Assembly: GCA_902593285.1 (NCBI GenBank)
Contig: CACJHW010000004.1
Span: 1-64,000, forward strand
From: an uncultured Pelagibacteraceae bacterium
GTDB taxonomy: Bacteria; Pseudomonadota; Alphaproteobacteria; Pelagibacterales; Pelagibacteraceae
Direction of reading: 5' to 3'
Length of the DNA: 64,000 nucleotides
Below, in pieces: positions 42,384 through 51,982 of the stretch (position 1 is the stretch's first letter; each line of letters opens with the position of its first letter). The notes beneath the pieces were generated by a model. It worked only from the letters and a program-made list of their open reading frames with translations. It did not search any database and was not told the origin of the DNA. The position numbers were made by a program, and so were the translations under genes.

Positions 42384-43880
42384 ATGTCTGAATTAGCTTT
42401 ACCAAAAATTGATAGTTCTATTTTAAATAGAAAAACCGAAATAGTAAAAAATCTTTCAAAATTAACAGATAAAGAAAATGTTCTTAGTGAAGCTGATGAA
42501 TTAAGACCATATGAAACAGATGCTTTATCTGTTTACACACAAACACCATTAGCAGTGGTGCTTCCAGAAAATACAGAGGAAGTAAGTGAGATATTAAAAT
42601 ATTGTCATAGTGAAAATATCAAAGTTGTACCAAGAGGTGCGGGTACTGGATTGTCTGGTGGTGCATTACCTCTTCAAGATGCTATTCTTCTTGGTTTAGG
42701 AAAATTTAATAAAATATTAGAAATTGATTACGAAAATAAATGTGTTGTGACACAGCCAGGAGTTACAAATCTAGGAATTACTCATGCAGTTCAAAATAAG
42801 GGATTTTATTACGCTCCGGATCCTTCGAGTCAGTTAGCATGCTCTATAGGTGGAAATGTTGCTGAAAATTCAGGTGGAGTTCATTCTTTAAAGTACGGAA
42901 CGACTACAAACAATATTTTAGGCGTACAAATGGTTATGATGGATGGAACTATTTGTAGATTTGGAGGAAAATCTTTTGACCAAGAGGGATATGATCTTAT
43001 GGGTTTAATTTGTGGTTCAGAGGGTTTATTAGGAGTTGTCACTGAAGTCACAGTTAAAATTTTAAAAACACCTGAAGTGGTAAGAGCTGCTTTGATAGGT
43101 TTTCCATCAATTAAAGAAGGTGGAGATGCAGCTTCAGAAATTATTTCAAGTGGAATAGTTCCAGCAGGAATGGAAATAATGGATAAAGCTTTAATTGAAG
43201 CGACAGATAATTTTAGTAAAGCAGGATATCCACGTGATGCTGAATTATTATTAATAGTGGAACTTGATGGTACAGCCTCAGAGGTAAATGAATTAATTAA
43301 AAAAGTAGAGGCAATCTGCAAAAAAAATAATTGCTCTAGTCTTAAACTTAGTAATAGTGAGAAAGAAAGACTTTCATTCTGGGCTGGAAGAAAAGCCGCT
43401 TTCCCAGCTTGTGGAGCAATGGCCCCTGATTATTATTGTATGGATGGATCTATTCCAAGAGGTAAGCTTGCTGAAGCATTATTAGAAATAAAAAAATTAT
43501 CAGAAAAATATGAATTACCGGTTGCAAATTGTTTTCACGCAGGTGATGGGAATTTACATCCACTTATTATGTTTGATGGAAATGATAAAGAACAACTTAG
43601 AAAAACTGAGGAATTTGGTTCTGAGATATTAAAAACATGTGTAAGACTTGGTGGAGTAATTACAGGCGAGCATGGTGTTGGTATAGAAAAAAGAGAACTA
43701 ATGTGTGAAATGTTTAATGATAACGATATACAACAACAACTTAGTATTAAAAAGTCATTAGACGAAAAAAATCTATTAAATCCTGGAAAAGTTTATCCTA
43801 TACTTAGAAAATGTGCAGAGGAAGGAAGGGTTCATGTCCACAAAAATAAAGATAAATTCCCAGATCTTCCAAGATTCTAA
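42384..43880 (+). CDS. glcD: Glycolate oxidase FAD-binding subunit GlcD
   Basis: 498 residues. The PCMH-type FAD domain has PRGAGTGLSGGALP, GGNVAENSGGVHSLKYG and GSEGLLGVVTEVTV; the C-terminal part has NCFHAGDGNLHPLIMF and GVITGEHGVGIEKRELM. It oxidises glycolate (or a D-2-hydroxyacid) to glyoxylate with GlcE and GlcF, feeding the respiratory chain. It overlaps glcE by 47 bases. Confidence 0.95.
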   Translation: MSELALPKIDSSILNRKTEIVKNLSKLTDKENVLSEADELRPYETDALSVYTQTPLAVVLPENTEEVSEILKYCHSENIKVVPRGAGTGLSGGALPLQDAILLGLGKFNKILEIDYENKCVVTQPGVTNLGITHAVQNKGFYYAPDPSSQLACSIGGNVAENSGGVHSLKYGTTTNNILGVQMVMMDGTICRFGGKSFDQEGYDLMGLICGSEGLLGVVTEVTVKILKTPEVVRAALIGFPSIKEGGDAASEIISSGIVPAGMEIMDKALIEATDNFSKAGYPRDAELLLIVELDGTASEVNELIKKVEAICKKNNCSSLKLSNSEKERLSFWAGRKAAFPACGAMAPDYYCMDGSIPRGKLAEALLEIKKLSEKYELPVANCFHAGDGNLHPLIMFDGNDKEQLRKTEEFGSEILKTCVRLGGVITGEHGVGIEKRELMCEMFNDNDIQQQLSIKKSLDEKNLLNPGKVYPILRKCAEEGRVHVHKNKDKFPDLPRF

Positions 43881-45114
43881 TAACATTTATTATCCTAAAG
43901 ATGAGGTTGAAGTTTCAGATTTAATTCGGGAACTATACAAAAAAGATTCTCCAACTGAAATTATTGGCAATAACTCAAAAAGTTTTATTGGAAACAAAAC
44001 ACAATCGGCTAACACTACATCTTTGTCTAAAATTTCTGGAATCGTCGACTATAGACCTGAAGAATTGTATATTAAAGTAAAAGCCTGCACGCCAATTAAT
44101 GAAATCGAAAAGGTCTTAAGTGAAAATAGTCAGGAGCTAGCTTTTGAACCAATAGACTTCGGGTACATTAAAGATGGCAAATCAAATAAAGGAACAATAG
44201 CAGGATACTTATCATGTAATTATGCAGGTTCACGAAGATTTAAAGTTGGAAGTGTACGAGATCATGTCCTAGGTTTTAAGGGAGTTAATGGAAAAGGAGA
44301 TATAATTAAATCAGGAGGTACTGTCGTTAAAAATGTTACAGGTTATGATTTATCAAAACTTATAGCTGGTTCGTTTGGTACACTTGTTGCTTTGACTGAA
44401 ATTACATTAAAGGTTTTACCTAAAAAAGACTCTTCGAAAACTATAGCAATTTATCCTAATAATTTTGAACAAATTTATGATTTGTTTAATAAATTATCTA
44501 GTTCAAGTAGTGAAATTTCTGGTGCTGTATTTATTCCAGAGCAATCAAACGATAAAGATTTTTCAATTAAAAGAAACAATGTTTTTAAGTTTAATGATCT
44601 TAAATCAAAAGTTTCCTTTGTAGCATTTAGAGTTGAGGGGGATAAAATTTCAATTGAGGAAAAAATTAATAACTTAAAAAAAGAACTTGAATTAAACAAT
44701 TCAGATATTTCTACCCTTGATGTTTATCAATCAGAACCATTTTGGGAAAAAATAAATAATTTGGAGGTATTCGAAAAGACCGAACACAATCTAATACGAA
44801 TGGTGATACCACCAGCGAATGGTTCAAATTTATGCAAATATTTGGAAAATAACCATAATTATTTTATTGATTGGTGTGGGTCGTTATTCTGGATTGAAGT
44901 TAATAGTAAAAAAGAGGAAAAGATTAAAGATTTAAAAAAAATGGCAAAAGATTTTGGAGGTTACTTGACAGTGATTAAAACTTCATCCGAATATGATTAT
45001 CGTGAACCTATTTTTACTGTTGATAAAGTGCGCTTAGTGATTTCTGAGAAAGTAAAACAAAGTTTTGATCCAAAAAGAATTTTAAACCCAGGCAAAATGT
45101 ATAGAGGTGTTTAA
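43834..45114 (+). CDS. glcE: Glycolate oxidase subunit GlcE
   Basis: 426 residues from ATG 43834, preceded by GGAAGG; an in-frame GTG at 43813 is less likely. The FAD_binding_4 domain shows PTEIIGNNSKSFIG, GTIAGYLSCNYAG and VVKNVTGYDLSKLIAGSFGTL, a typical GlcE region. Its start lies 47 bases inside glcD, and its stop shares a base with glcF (TAATG). Confidence 0.93.
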   Translation: MSTKIKINSQIFQDSNNIYYPKDEVEVSDLIRELYKKDSPTEIIGNNSKSFIGNKTQSANTTSLSKISGIVDYRPEELYIKVKACTPINEIEKVLSENSQELAFEPIDFGYIKDGKSNKGTIAGYLSCNYAGSRRFKVGSVRDHVLGFKGVNGKGDIIKSGGTVVKNVTGYDLSKLIAGSFGTLVALTEITLKVLPKKDSSKTIAIYPNNFEQIYDLFNKLSSSSSEISGAVFIPEQSNDKDFSIKRNNVFKFNDLKSKVSFVAFRVEGDKISIEEKINNLKKELELNNSDISTLDVYQSEPFWEKINNLEVFEKTEHNLIRMVIPPANGSNLCKYLENNHNYFIDWCGSLFWIEVNSKKEEKIKDLKKMAKDFGGYLTVIKTSSEYDYREPIFTVDKVRLVISEKVKQSFDPKRILNPGKMYRGV

Positions 45115-46403
45115 TGCAAACAAAATTTACTGAAGAACAGCTTAGAGATCCAGACAATTTTGCAAACGAAAAAGTTTTTAAAAAGTGTGTACATTGTGGA
45201 ATGTGTAATGCTACATGCCCTACTCATCAACTTTTGGGTGACGAGTTAGATGGACCTAGAGGACGTATCTATCTAATTAAAGATATGTTAGAAAATAATA
45301 GGAAGCCAACAGAAAAAGTTGTAAAGCATATCGATCGATGTCTGTCATGTTATAGTTGTATGACCACTTGCCCAGCTGGTGTAAATTATATGCACATAAT
45401 TGACCACGGAAAAAAATATATAGAAAAAAATTATCAAAGATCATTCTTTGATAAGTTAATAAGATATTTTTTATCTATTACTCTTCCAAATACAAAAGTT
45501 TTTAGGTTATCAAGTTTATTAGTAAAATTATCGAAGCCATTTAAATTCTTAATGCCTTCAAAAATTAAGGATATGATTGAGTTGATGCCAACAGAATTTC
45601 CTAAAAAAAGCCTACCAATTAAAGAAATTTACAAATCTTCAACTAAAAAAAGAATTGCTAGAGTTGCTCTTTTAACTGGATGTGTGCAAAAAGAAATATC
45701 TCCTCAAATCAATGAAGCAACAATAAGACTATTAAACAGACACGGTGTAGAAGTAGTTGTTCCAAAAAAAATTCGTTGTTGCGGATCTTTAAATCATCAT
45801 CTTGGAAAAGAGGAGGATGCACATCAAGATTTTAAGAACAATATAAACACTTGGTATGAGGAGCATCAAAGAGGAAATTTAGATGCAATATTATCAAATA
45901 CATCAGGTTGTGGGACAACAATGAAAGATTATGGATTTATTTTTCGTGAAGACAAAGAACTAAGTAAAAAAGCCAAAGTAATATCAGAGCTTACAAAAGA
46001 CATATCGGAGTATATATTTGAAAGTTTAAAACTTGATATTAAAGATAAAGGAAAAAAATATAAGGTAGCTTATCACTCTGCGTGTTCAATGCAGCATGGT
46101 CAAAAAGTTCATTCCCAGCCTGTTTCATTACTTGAGAAAACTAATAATGAAATTATGGAAATTCCTGAAGGACATATATGTTGTGGATCAGCTGGTACTT
46201 ACAACATATTGCAATCAAAAATTGCAAAACAATTATTGAAGAAAAAAGTAAATAATATTGAAAGTTTAAATCCAGATTTTATTTCTACTGGAAATATTGG
46301 TTGTATAACCCAAATCGCTCATGGTACTAAAGTTCCAATATTACATACAATTGAAGTTTTAGATTGGTACACTGGTGGACCAAAACCTGAAATTTTAAAA
46401 TAG
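45114..46403 (+). CDS. glcF: Glycolate oxidase iron-sulfur subunit GlcF
   Basis: 429 residues. Two 4Fe-4S ferredoxin motifs: Cys25/28/31/35 (CVHCGMCNATCP) and Cys76/79/82/86 (CLSCYSCMTTCP). Two CCG domains follow (IRCCGSLNHH and HICCGSAGTYN), typical of GlcF and heterodisulfide-reductase-like electron transfer. It passes electrons from GlcDE to the quinone pool. Confidence 0.96.
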   Translation: MQTKFTEEQLRDPDNFANEKVFKKCVHCGMCNATCPTHQLLGDELDGPRGRIYLIKDMLENNRKPTEKVVKHIDRCLSCYSCMTTCPAGVNYMHIIDHGKKYIEKNYQRSFFDKLIRYFLSITLPNTKVFRLSSLLVKLSKPFKFLMPSKIKDMIELMPTEFPKKSLPIKEIYKSSTKKRIARVALLTGCVQKEISPQINEATIRLLNRHGVEVVVPKKIRCCGSLNHHLGKEEDAHQDFKNNINTWYEEHQRGNLDAILSNTSGCGTTMKDYGFIFREDKELSKKAKVISELTKDISEYIFESLKLDIKDKGKKYKVAYHSACSMQHGQKVHSQPVSLLEKTNNEIMEIPEGHICCGSAGTYNILQSKIAKQLLKKKVNNIESLNPDFISTGNIGCITQIAHGTKVPILHTIEVLDWYTGGPKPEILK

Positions 46404-46408
46404 AAATT

Positions 46409-47362
46409 ATGAAAAAAGTTTTAATTACAAGACGCTTGATAAGAGAAAGTGAAGACAAAGCATCTAAGTTATTTGAAGCAAAATTTAATACTAATGATGA
46501 ACTTTATTCACAAAAAAAAATTATTGAAATGAGTCAAGGATTTGATGGCATATTATCATCACTAACTGAAAAATTAGATGCAGAAACAATCAATCAATTA
46601 CCAGATACAATTAAAATAATTTCTAATTTTGCAGTTGGATTTGGAAACATTGATTTAGAAGCAGCAAAGAATAGAGGTATAGCAGTTACAAATACACCAG
46701 AAGTTTTATCAGATGCTACAGCAGAGATTGGAATTTTATTAATTCTAGGAGCATGCAGAAGAGCTTCCGAAGGAATAGAGTCTGCAAGAGAAGGTGGATG
46801 GAAATGGTCTGCTGACTATTTAATTGGTAAACAATTAACTGGAACACGATTAGGAATTTTAGGTATGGGTCGTATTGGCCAAAAAATTGCAAAAATTGCA
46901 AAATCTTTAGGTATGATCATTCATTATCATAATCGTTCAAAATTAAGTGAAGATAAAGAGCAAGGTGCAACATATCATGACAGCATAAAAAGTCTTTTTT
47001 CAGTTTCAGATGTTTTATCAATTTGTTGTCCAGCTACAAAGGAAACGGAGAAACTAATTAATAAAGAAACTGTTGAGTATTTTCCTAAAGGTGCCGTGAT
47101 AACTAATGTTGCTAGAGGTGATATAGTTGATGATGAAGCTTTAATTGATGCGTTGAATAGAAGAAAAATTTATGCAGTAGGATTAGATGTTTATAAAAAT
47201 GAACCAAATTTAAATCCTGGTTATTTAAAAATTCCAAGCGCTTTTGTTCTACCTCATCTTGGGAGTGCAACAAAAGATACAAGAATTGCAATGGGAAATT
47301 TAGCGATAGATAATTTAGATGAGTTTTTTAGAACTGGAAATTGTATTAATAAAGTAAATTAA
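46409..47362 (+). CDS. D-2-hydroxyacid dehydrogenase (glyoxylate/hydroxypyruvate reductase type)
   Basis: 317 residues. NAD(P)-binding LGILGMGRIGQKIAKIAK, then catalytic Arg in NVARGDIVDDEAL, Glu in DVYKNEP and His in VLPHLGSATKDTR. Such enzymes reduce glyoxylate to glycolate or hydroxypyruvate to D-glycerate, which fits the adjacent glcDEF genes. It follows glcF by 5 bases and precedes the next dehydrogenase by one. Confidence 0.92.
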   Translation: MKKVLITRRLIRESEDKASKLFEAKFNTNDELYSQKKIIEMSQGFDGILSSLTEKLDAETINQLPDTIKIISNFAVGFGNIDLEAAKNRGIAVTNTPEVLSDATAEIGILLILGACRRASEGIESAREGGWKWSADYLIGKQLTGTRLGILGMGRIGQKIAKIAKSLGMIIHYHNRSKLSEDKEQGATYHDSIKSLFSVSDVLSICCPATKETEKLINKETVEYFPKGAVITNVARGDIVDDEALIDALNRRKIYAVGLDVYKNEPNLNPGYLKIPSAFVLPHLGSATKDTRIAMGNLAIDNLDEFFRTGNCINKVN

Positions 47363-47363
47363 A

Positions 47364-48278
47364 ATGTCTCAATCGATAGCTTTCATTGGCGTTGGTAACA
47401 TGGGTAGTCCAATGGCTGAAAATTTAATGAAGGCAGGTAAATCTGTAAAAGTTTTAGATGTTTCAGAAAAAATGTTGAAGATTGCAAAAAATAAAAATCT
47501 TGAAACAGTATCGAACTTAAATGAATTAATTACAGATGATGTTGAAACAGTCATTACTATGCTGCCAGAAGGCAAACATTCAAAGGAAGTTTATTTAGGA
47601 GAAAACGGAATAATAAATAAAGTTTCAAAAGATTGTCTACTAATAGATTGTTCAACAATAGATATGAAAACTTCTATTGAGATTGGGAAAAAAGCCTCAG
47701 AATTAGGAATAAAAATGATCGATGCTCCGGTTAGTGGTGGAGTAATGGGAGCTCAAAAAGCAACATTAAATATAATGGTTGGTGGATCAAAAGAAGCATT
47801 TGATAAAGCATTTCCTTTGTTAAAAATCATGGGAAAAAATATATTTCATGCAGGTGATTTAGGTAGCGGGAATGGCGCTAAGATTTGTAACAATATGGCT
47901 TTAGGGATTGCAATGATTGCTGCTTCAGAGTCATTAATGTTAGCGAAAAGATTAAACATAGACATCAAAAAAGTTCATGAAATTATGAAAAATGCATCAG
48001 GAAATAGTTGGCCAATTTCTGTTTATCCACCTTTACCAGGATTAATTGATGGAACACCTTCTAATAATAATTATCGACCAGGTTTTTCTGCAGGAATGAT
48101 GAATAAAGATCTTAAACTTGCAAATGATTGTGCTCAAAGTGTAAATGCTGAAACACCATTAGGAAAAATGGCCCTAGAAATTTATGATCAGTTTTGTAAA
48201 GAAGGAAATGATACTAAAGATTTTTCAGCGATTTCTAAAGTAATAGGTGGTAGTGCTTGGGATTATCCAATTGATTGA
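47364..48278 (+). CDS. 3-hydroxyisobutyrate / tartronate-semialdehyde dehydrogenase family enzyme
   Basis: 304 residues. FIGVGNMGSPMAENLMKAG (NAD-binding), DAPVSGGVMGAQKATLNIMV (family motif), GNGAKICNNMALGI with the catalytic Lys, and PGFSAGMMNKDLKLA. The C-terminal DTKDFSAISKVI agrees with 3-hydroxyisobutyrate dehydrogenase (MmsB, valine degradation); tartronate semialdehyde reductase is an alternative that would suit the glyoxylate context. Last gene of the plus-strand block. Confidence 0.9.
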   Translation: MSQSIAFIGVGNMGSPMAENLMKAGKSVKVLDVSEKMLKIAKNKNLETVSNLNELITDDVETVITMLPEGKHSKEVYLGENGIINKVSKDCLLIDCSTIDMKTSIEIGKKASELGIKMIDAPVSGGVMGAQKATLNIMVGGSKEAFDKAFPLLKIMGKNIFHAGDLGSGNGAKICNNMALGIAMIAASESLMLAKRLNIDIKKVHEIMKNASGNSWPISVYPPLPGLIDGTPSNNNYRPGFSAGMMNKDLKLANDCAQSVNAETPLGKMALEIYDQFCKEGNDTKDFSAISKVIGGSAWDYPID

Positions 48279-48285
48279 AAAATAT

Positions 48286-49440
48286 TTATTTGCAATTAAA
48301 TCGTATCCATTTACTATTATTATTACTTGATTCTAAAACAGTTTCTATAAATTTCATCCCCTCAATACCATCATAGATAGTTGGATAACAATCATTTGAT
48401 TGTTCATAGTTTTCTTTATTTATTTTGGCAAACAGTACTTTAGAAACATCGCTATAAATGTTGGCAAACCCTTCTAAATATCCCTCAGGATGTCCCGGAG
48501 GAATTCTCGTTACATCATTAGCTTCTTTCACTGCGTTACCACTTCCTCGTGTAATCTTTTGAGTTGGGCTTCCATACTTTGTGTAAAATAGATAATTAGG
48601 ATCTTCTTGTCTCCACTCTAATCCTCCACTCTCACCATAAACTCTTATTTTAAGATTATTTTCATTGCCAACTGCGACTTGACTAGACCATATTGAACCT
48701 TTCGCACCATCTTTAAATCTAAGCATGATTTGTGCATTGTCATCTAATTTTCTTCCCTTCACAAAAGTATGAATATCTGCTGATAACTCATCTAACTCTA
48801 ATTGAGTAATAAATTTGATAAGATTAAATGCATGAGTTCCTATATCACCTATACACCCGCCACCTCCTGACCTTTTAGGATCAGTTCTCCACTCAGCTTG
48901 CTTTAATCCAGTATCCTCAGCTTTTGTTGTTAACCAATCTTGAGGATATTCTGCCTGAATAACCCTTAAGGATCCAAGATCTCCATTTTTGATAAGTGAT
49001 CTTGCATGTCTAACCATTGGATATCCAGTATAATTATGTGTTAAAGCAAAAATTAATTTTTTATTTTCTACTATATCTTTAAGAGAATTTGCTTCTATGC
49101 TTGATAAAGCAAGAGGTTTATCACAAATAATATTAATACCTTTTTCAGCAAAAATTTTTGCCACTGGTACGTGAAGATGATTAGGAGTAACTATAGAAAC
49201 AACATCTATCCCATCAGAAAGTCTAGACTCTTTTTCTGCCATTTCTTGATAAGTTTCATAAATACGTTCCTCAGACAACCCAAGTTTTCTCCCAGTTTCT
49301 TTTGAGTTATTATATTTAGACGAAAAACATCCTGCTACTAATTCGTAATGACCATCAAGTCTTAAAGCTATTCTGTGAACACCCCCAATAAAAGCACCAT
49401 CTCCTCCACCGACCATTCCGATACGGATTTTTTTTTGCAC
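48286..49440 (-). CDS. Gfo/Idh/MocA family oxidoreductase
   Basis: 384 residues. The N-terminal NAD(P) domain begins GMVGGGDGAFIGGVHR, then VSIVTPNHLHVPVA and the catalytic-type CDKPLALSS with Lys; the C-terminal domain has GGGGCIGDIGTHAFNL. It oxidises or reduces a sugar or polyol, or a keto-derivative; specificity is unknown. It overlaps the TIM-barrel isomerase gene by one base, and both run away from the ABC operon, a common arrangement for sugar catabolic loci. Confidence 0.9.
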   Translation of the reverse strand: MQKKIRIGMVGGGDGAFIGGVHRIALRLDGHYELVAGCFSSKYNNSKETGRKLGLSEERIYETYQEMAEKESRLSDGIDVVSIVTPNHLHVPVAKIFAEKGINIICDKPLALSSIEANSLKDIVENKKLIFALTHNYTGYPMVRHARSLIKNGDLGSLRVIQAEYPQDWLTTKAEDTGLKQAEWRTDPKRSGGGGCIGDIGTHAFNLIKFITQLELDELSADIHTFVKGRKLDDNAQIMLRFKDGAKGSIWSSQVAVGNENNLKIRVYGESGGLEWRQEDPNYLFYTKYGSPTQKITRGSGNAVKEANDVTRIPPGHPEGYLEGFANIYSDVSKVLFAKINKENYEQSNDCYPTIYDGIEGMKFIETVLESSNNNSKWIRFNCK

Positions 49441-50495
49441 TAGTTTATACCCAGCATTTTTTTATTAGCCTCAATATCAGCACCACTTCCTGCAAAATCA
49501 TCAAATGCTTTTTCTGTAGTATTGATAATATGGTTTTTAATAAATTCAGCTCCTTCCCTTGCTCCATCTTCTGGATGTTTCAAACAGCACTCCCATTCAA
49601 GAACTGCCCAACCATCATAACCATATGAAGTAAATTTTGAAAAAATTGATTTAAAATCTACCTGTCCATCACCAAGAGATCTAAATCTACCTGCTCTGTT
49701 AACCCAAGATTGAAAACCACCATACACCCCTTGTTTTCCAGTAGGATTTAATTCAGCATCTTTAACATGAAACATTTTTATTTTTTCATGATAAATATCT
49801 ATATGAGCCAAGTAATCTAAATTTTGTAAAACATAATGGCTAGGATCATAAAGCATATTACATCTTTTATGATTACCAACTTTTTCTAAAAACATTTCAA
49901 ATGTAATACCATCATGAAGATCTTCACCTGGATGTATTTCATAACAAAGGTCAACTCCATTTTGATCGAATTGATCAAGAATTGGTTTCCATCGATTAGA
50001 AAGTTCATTAAATGCGTTTTCGATTAGTCCTTCTGGCCTTTGTGGCCAAGGATAAACATAAGGCCAAGCTAGTGCTCCTGAAAAAGTAACATGCCTATCT
50101 AGCCCAAGATTTTTTGAGGCCTTAGCTGCCATCATCAATTGATTTACTGCCCACTCTTGTCTTGCTTTTGGATTTCCTCTAACTTCAGTTGCTGCAAATC
50201 CATCAAATGCTGTGTCGTATGCTGGATGTACCGCAACTAACTGCCCTTGAAGATGTGTTGATAGTTCAGTGATCTCGAGATTATATTTTTTGGTTATTCC
50301 TTTGATTTCATCGCAATAATCTTTGCTTTCAGATGCTTTCTTTAGATCAATTAATCTACCATCCCAACTTGGAATTTGAACACCTTTATAACCTAATGAA
50401 GATACCCATTTACAAATATTATCTAAAGAATTAAATGGTGCATCTTCACCTACAAATTGTGCTAGGAAAATTGCAGGACCTTTTATATTGTTCAT
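49440..50495 (-). CDS. Sugar phosphate isomerase/epimerase-like TIM-barrel protein
   Basis: 351 residues. IFLAQFVGEDAPFNSLDN, LGYKGVQIPSWD, ITELSTHLQGQLV, CYEIHPGEDLHDG and CNMLYDPSHYV, then AVLEWECC with the metal-ligand Glu, show a xylose-isomerase-like barrel. It probably isomerises a keto-sugar or dehydrated derivative. It occurs with Gfo/Idh oxidoreductases of this type beside ABC transporters in rhizobia-like genomes, from memory. It is divergent from the ABC operon with a 117-base gap; RBS GGGGGAG precedes it. Confidence 0.87.
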   Translation of the reverse strand: MNNIKGPAIFLAQFVGEDAPFNSLDNICKWVSSLGYKGVQIPSWDGRLIDLKKASESKDYCDEIKGITKKYNLEITELSTHLQGQLVAVHPAYDTAFDGFAATEVRGNPKARQEWAVNQLMMAAKASKNLGLDRHVTFSGALAWPYVYPWPQRPEGLIENAFNELSNRWKPILDQFDQNGVDLCYEIHPGEDLHDGITFEMFLEKVGNHKRCNMLYDPSHYVLQNLDYLAHIDIYHEKIKMFHVKDAELNPTGKQGVYGGFQSWVNRAGRFRSLGDGQVDFKSIFSKFTSYGYDGWAVLEWECCLKHPEDGAREGAEFIKNHIINTTEKAFDDFAGSGADIEANKKMLGIN

Positions 50496-50601
50496 AATCT
50501 CCCCCTTTTTTTAAATATATTTACAATTTATTTTATATAAAAAAAAATACTAGCAGCCACAACTCATCTTGGATAGACTATTCTTCAGAAAAATAAACTA
50601 A

Positions 50602-50608
50602 GAGGAGA
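50602..50608 (+). promoter_or_regulatory. Strong ribosome binding site of the binding-protein gene
   Basis: GAGGAGA, 4 bases before ATG 50613, in the divergent control region 50496-50612. A similar purine-rich site precedes both TRAP binding-protein genes (57851-57857 and 62672-62678). A long A/T run (50513-50550) separates the divergent genes; no operator was identified. Confidence 0.5.
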
Positions 50609-50612
50609 TAAA

Positions 50613-51917
50613 ATGAAAAAAATAATGATTTTATTGTTTGTTTCTCTATTTTCGTTCTCTGTAAATTCAAATGCTAAGTCTATAACATTAGGATGGGCCG
50701 CTTGGGACCCAGCTAATGCTTTGCAAGAATTAACTAAAGAATTTACTGCTGAAACTGGGATAGAAGTTAACTTTGAGTTTGTACCATGGCCAAATTTTGC
50801 TGACCGTATGTTAAATGAACTTAACAACAAAGGTAAAACATTTGACTTATTAATTGGTGACTCGCAATGGATCGGTGCTGGAGCTGTTTATGGGCATTAC
50901 GTAAAATTGAATGACTTCTTTGATAAAGAAGGAATTTCAATGAGTGATTTCTCGCCAGCTACTGTATACGCCTACTCAACTTGGCCCAAAGGTAGTAAAA
51001 ACTATTATGCATTACCTGCTATGGGAGATGCATTAGCTTGGGCTTACAGAAAAGACTGGTTTGATAGACCAGAACTTAAATCTGAGTTCAAAAAGAAACA
51101 CGGATATGATCTAGGAGTTCCAGCAAACTGGAATCAATTATATGATATGTGCACTTTCTTCCAAGGAAGAGAAATTGATGGTCAAAAAAGATATGGGGCC
51201 GCAATTAACACAGAACGTGGATCAGAAGGTATCACAATGGGTGTTACGGCTGCTATGTATGCATGGGGCATGGAATATGAAAATCCTAATAAGCCATACG
51301 ATATGGAAGGATACTTTAATTCACCACAAGCTGTAGAAGCAGTTGAGTTTTATAGAAAGTTATATGAAGACTGCGCACCTCCAGGACACTCTGATGCTTA
51401 CATGGTTGCAAACTTAGATGCTTATAAATCAGGACAAGTTGCATTCCAAATGAACTGGTATGCTTTCTGGCCTGGTGTTTCTAAAGAGGACAGTGATGGA
51501 AGAGTTAGTGGATTTTTTGCAAATCCAAAACAAAATGTTGCAGCTGCAACATTAGGTGGACAAGGGATATCTGTTGTTAAATACTCAGACAAACAAGATC
51601 TTGCTCTTGAATACATTAAATGGTTTGCAAGACCAGATGTACAGCAAAAATGGTGGGATCTAGGTGGATACTCATGTCATAATGATGTTTTAAATTCACC
51701 ATCATTTCCAACATCTACTGTTTACGCACAAGGATTCTTAGACTCAATGGGAATTGTTAAAGATTTTTGGCAAGAACCAACTTTCGTTGAGTTAATGCTT
51801 CCTATGCAAGAAGCAATACATGACTATGTTGTAAATGGAAAAGGAACTGCTAAAGGCGCTCTAGATAAAATTATCGAAGAGTGGGTTGAAGTGTTTGAAG
51901 CAGACGGAAAACTTTAA
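50613..51917 (+). CDS. Sugar/polyol ABC transporter substrate-binding protein
   Basis: 434 residues of cluster B (family 1) binding proteins. Signal peptide 1-21 (SVNSNA cleavage). WAAWDPANALQELTKEFTAETG, FDLLIGDSQWIG, AMGDALAWAYRKDWF and LALEYIKWFARPDVQQKWW are typical. It delivers a sugar or polyol to the membrane complex encoded downstream. A hairpin with a T-tract follows it, likely giving it higher expression than the permeases. Confidence 0.92.
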   Translation: MKKIMILLFVSLFSFSVNSNAKSITLGWAAWDPANALQELTKEFTAETGIEVNFEFVPWPNFADRMLNELNNKGKTFDLLIGDSQWIGAGAVYGHYVKLNDFFDKEGISMSDFSPATVYAYSTWPKGSKNYYALPAMGDALAWAYRKDWFDRPELKSEFKKKHGYDLGVPANWNQLYDMCTFFQGREIDGQKRYGAAINTERGSEGITMGVTAAMYAWGMEYENPNKPYDMEGYFNSPQAVEAVEFYRKLYEDCAPPGHSDAYMVANLDAYKSGQVAFQMNWYAFWPGVSKEDSDGRVSGFFANPKQNVAAATLGGQGISVVKYSDKQDLALEYIKWFARPDVQQKWWDLGGYSCHNDVLNSPSFPTSTVYAQGFLDSMGIVKDFWQEPTFVELMLPMQEAIHDYVVNGKGTAKGALDKIIEEWVEVFEADGKL

Positions 51918-51943
51918 CATTAATAGTTAAGAAATTAAAAATT

Positions 51944-51970
51944 AGGGGGGGTTAAACCTCCCCTTTTTTT
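51944..51970 (+). terminator. Intercistronic hairpin after the binding-protein gene
   Basis: A GGGGGGG run (51945-51951) pairs with CCTCCCC (51957-51963) around TTAAA, with one G-U pair, followed by seven T. It looks like a terminator or mRNA-stabilising attenuator, placed 27 bases after the binding-protein stop and 13 bases before the first permease gene. Confidence 0.75.
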
Positions 51971-51982
51971 ATTAAAATTCAT

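Noticed and set aside
42881-43321. 146-codon frame antisense to glcD
   Set aside because: Opposite strand of a strongly conserved gene; composition looks like a shadow (Ser/Ile/Pro-rich, no motif).
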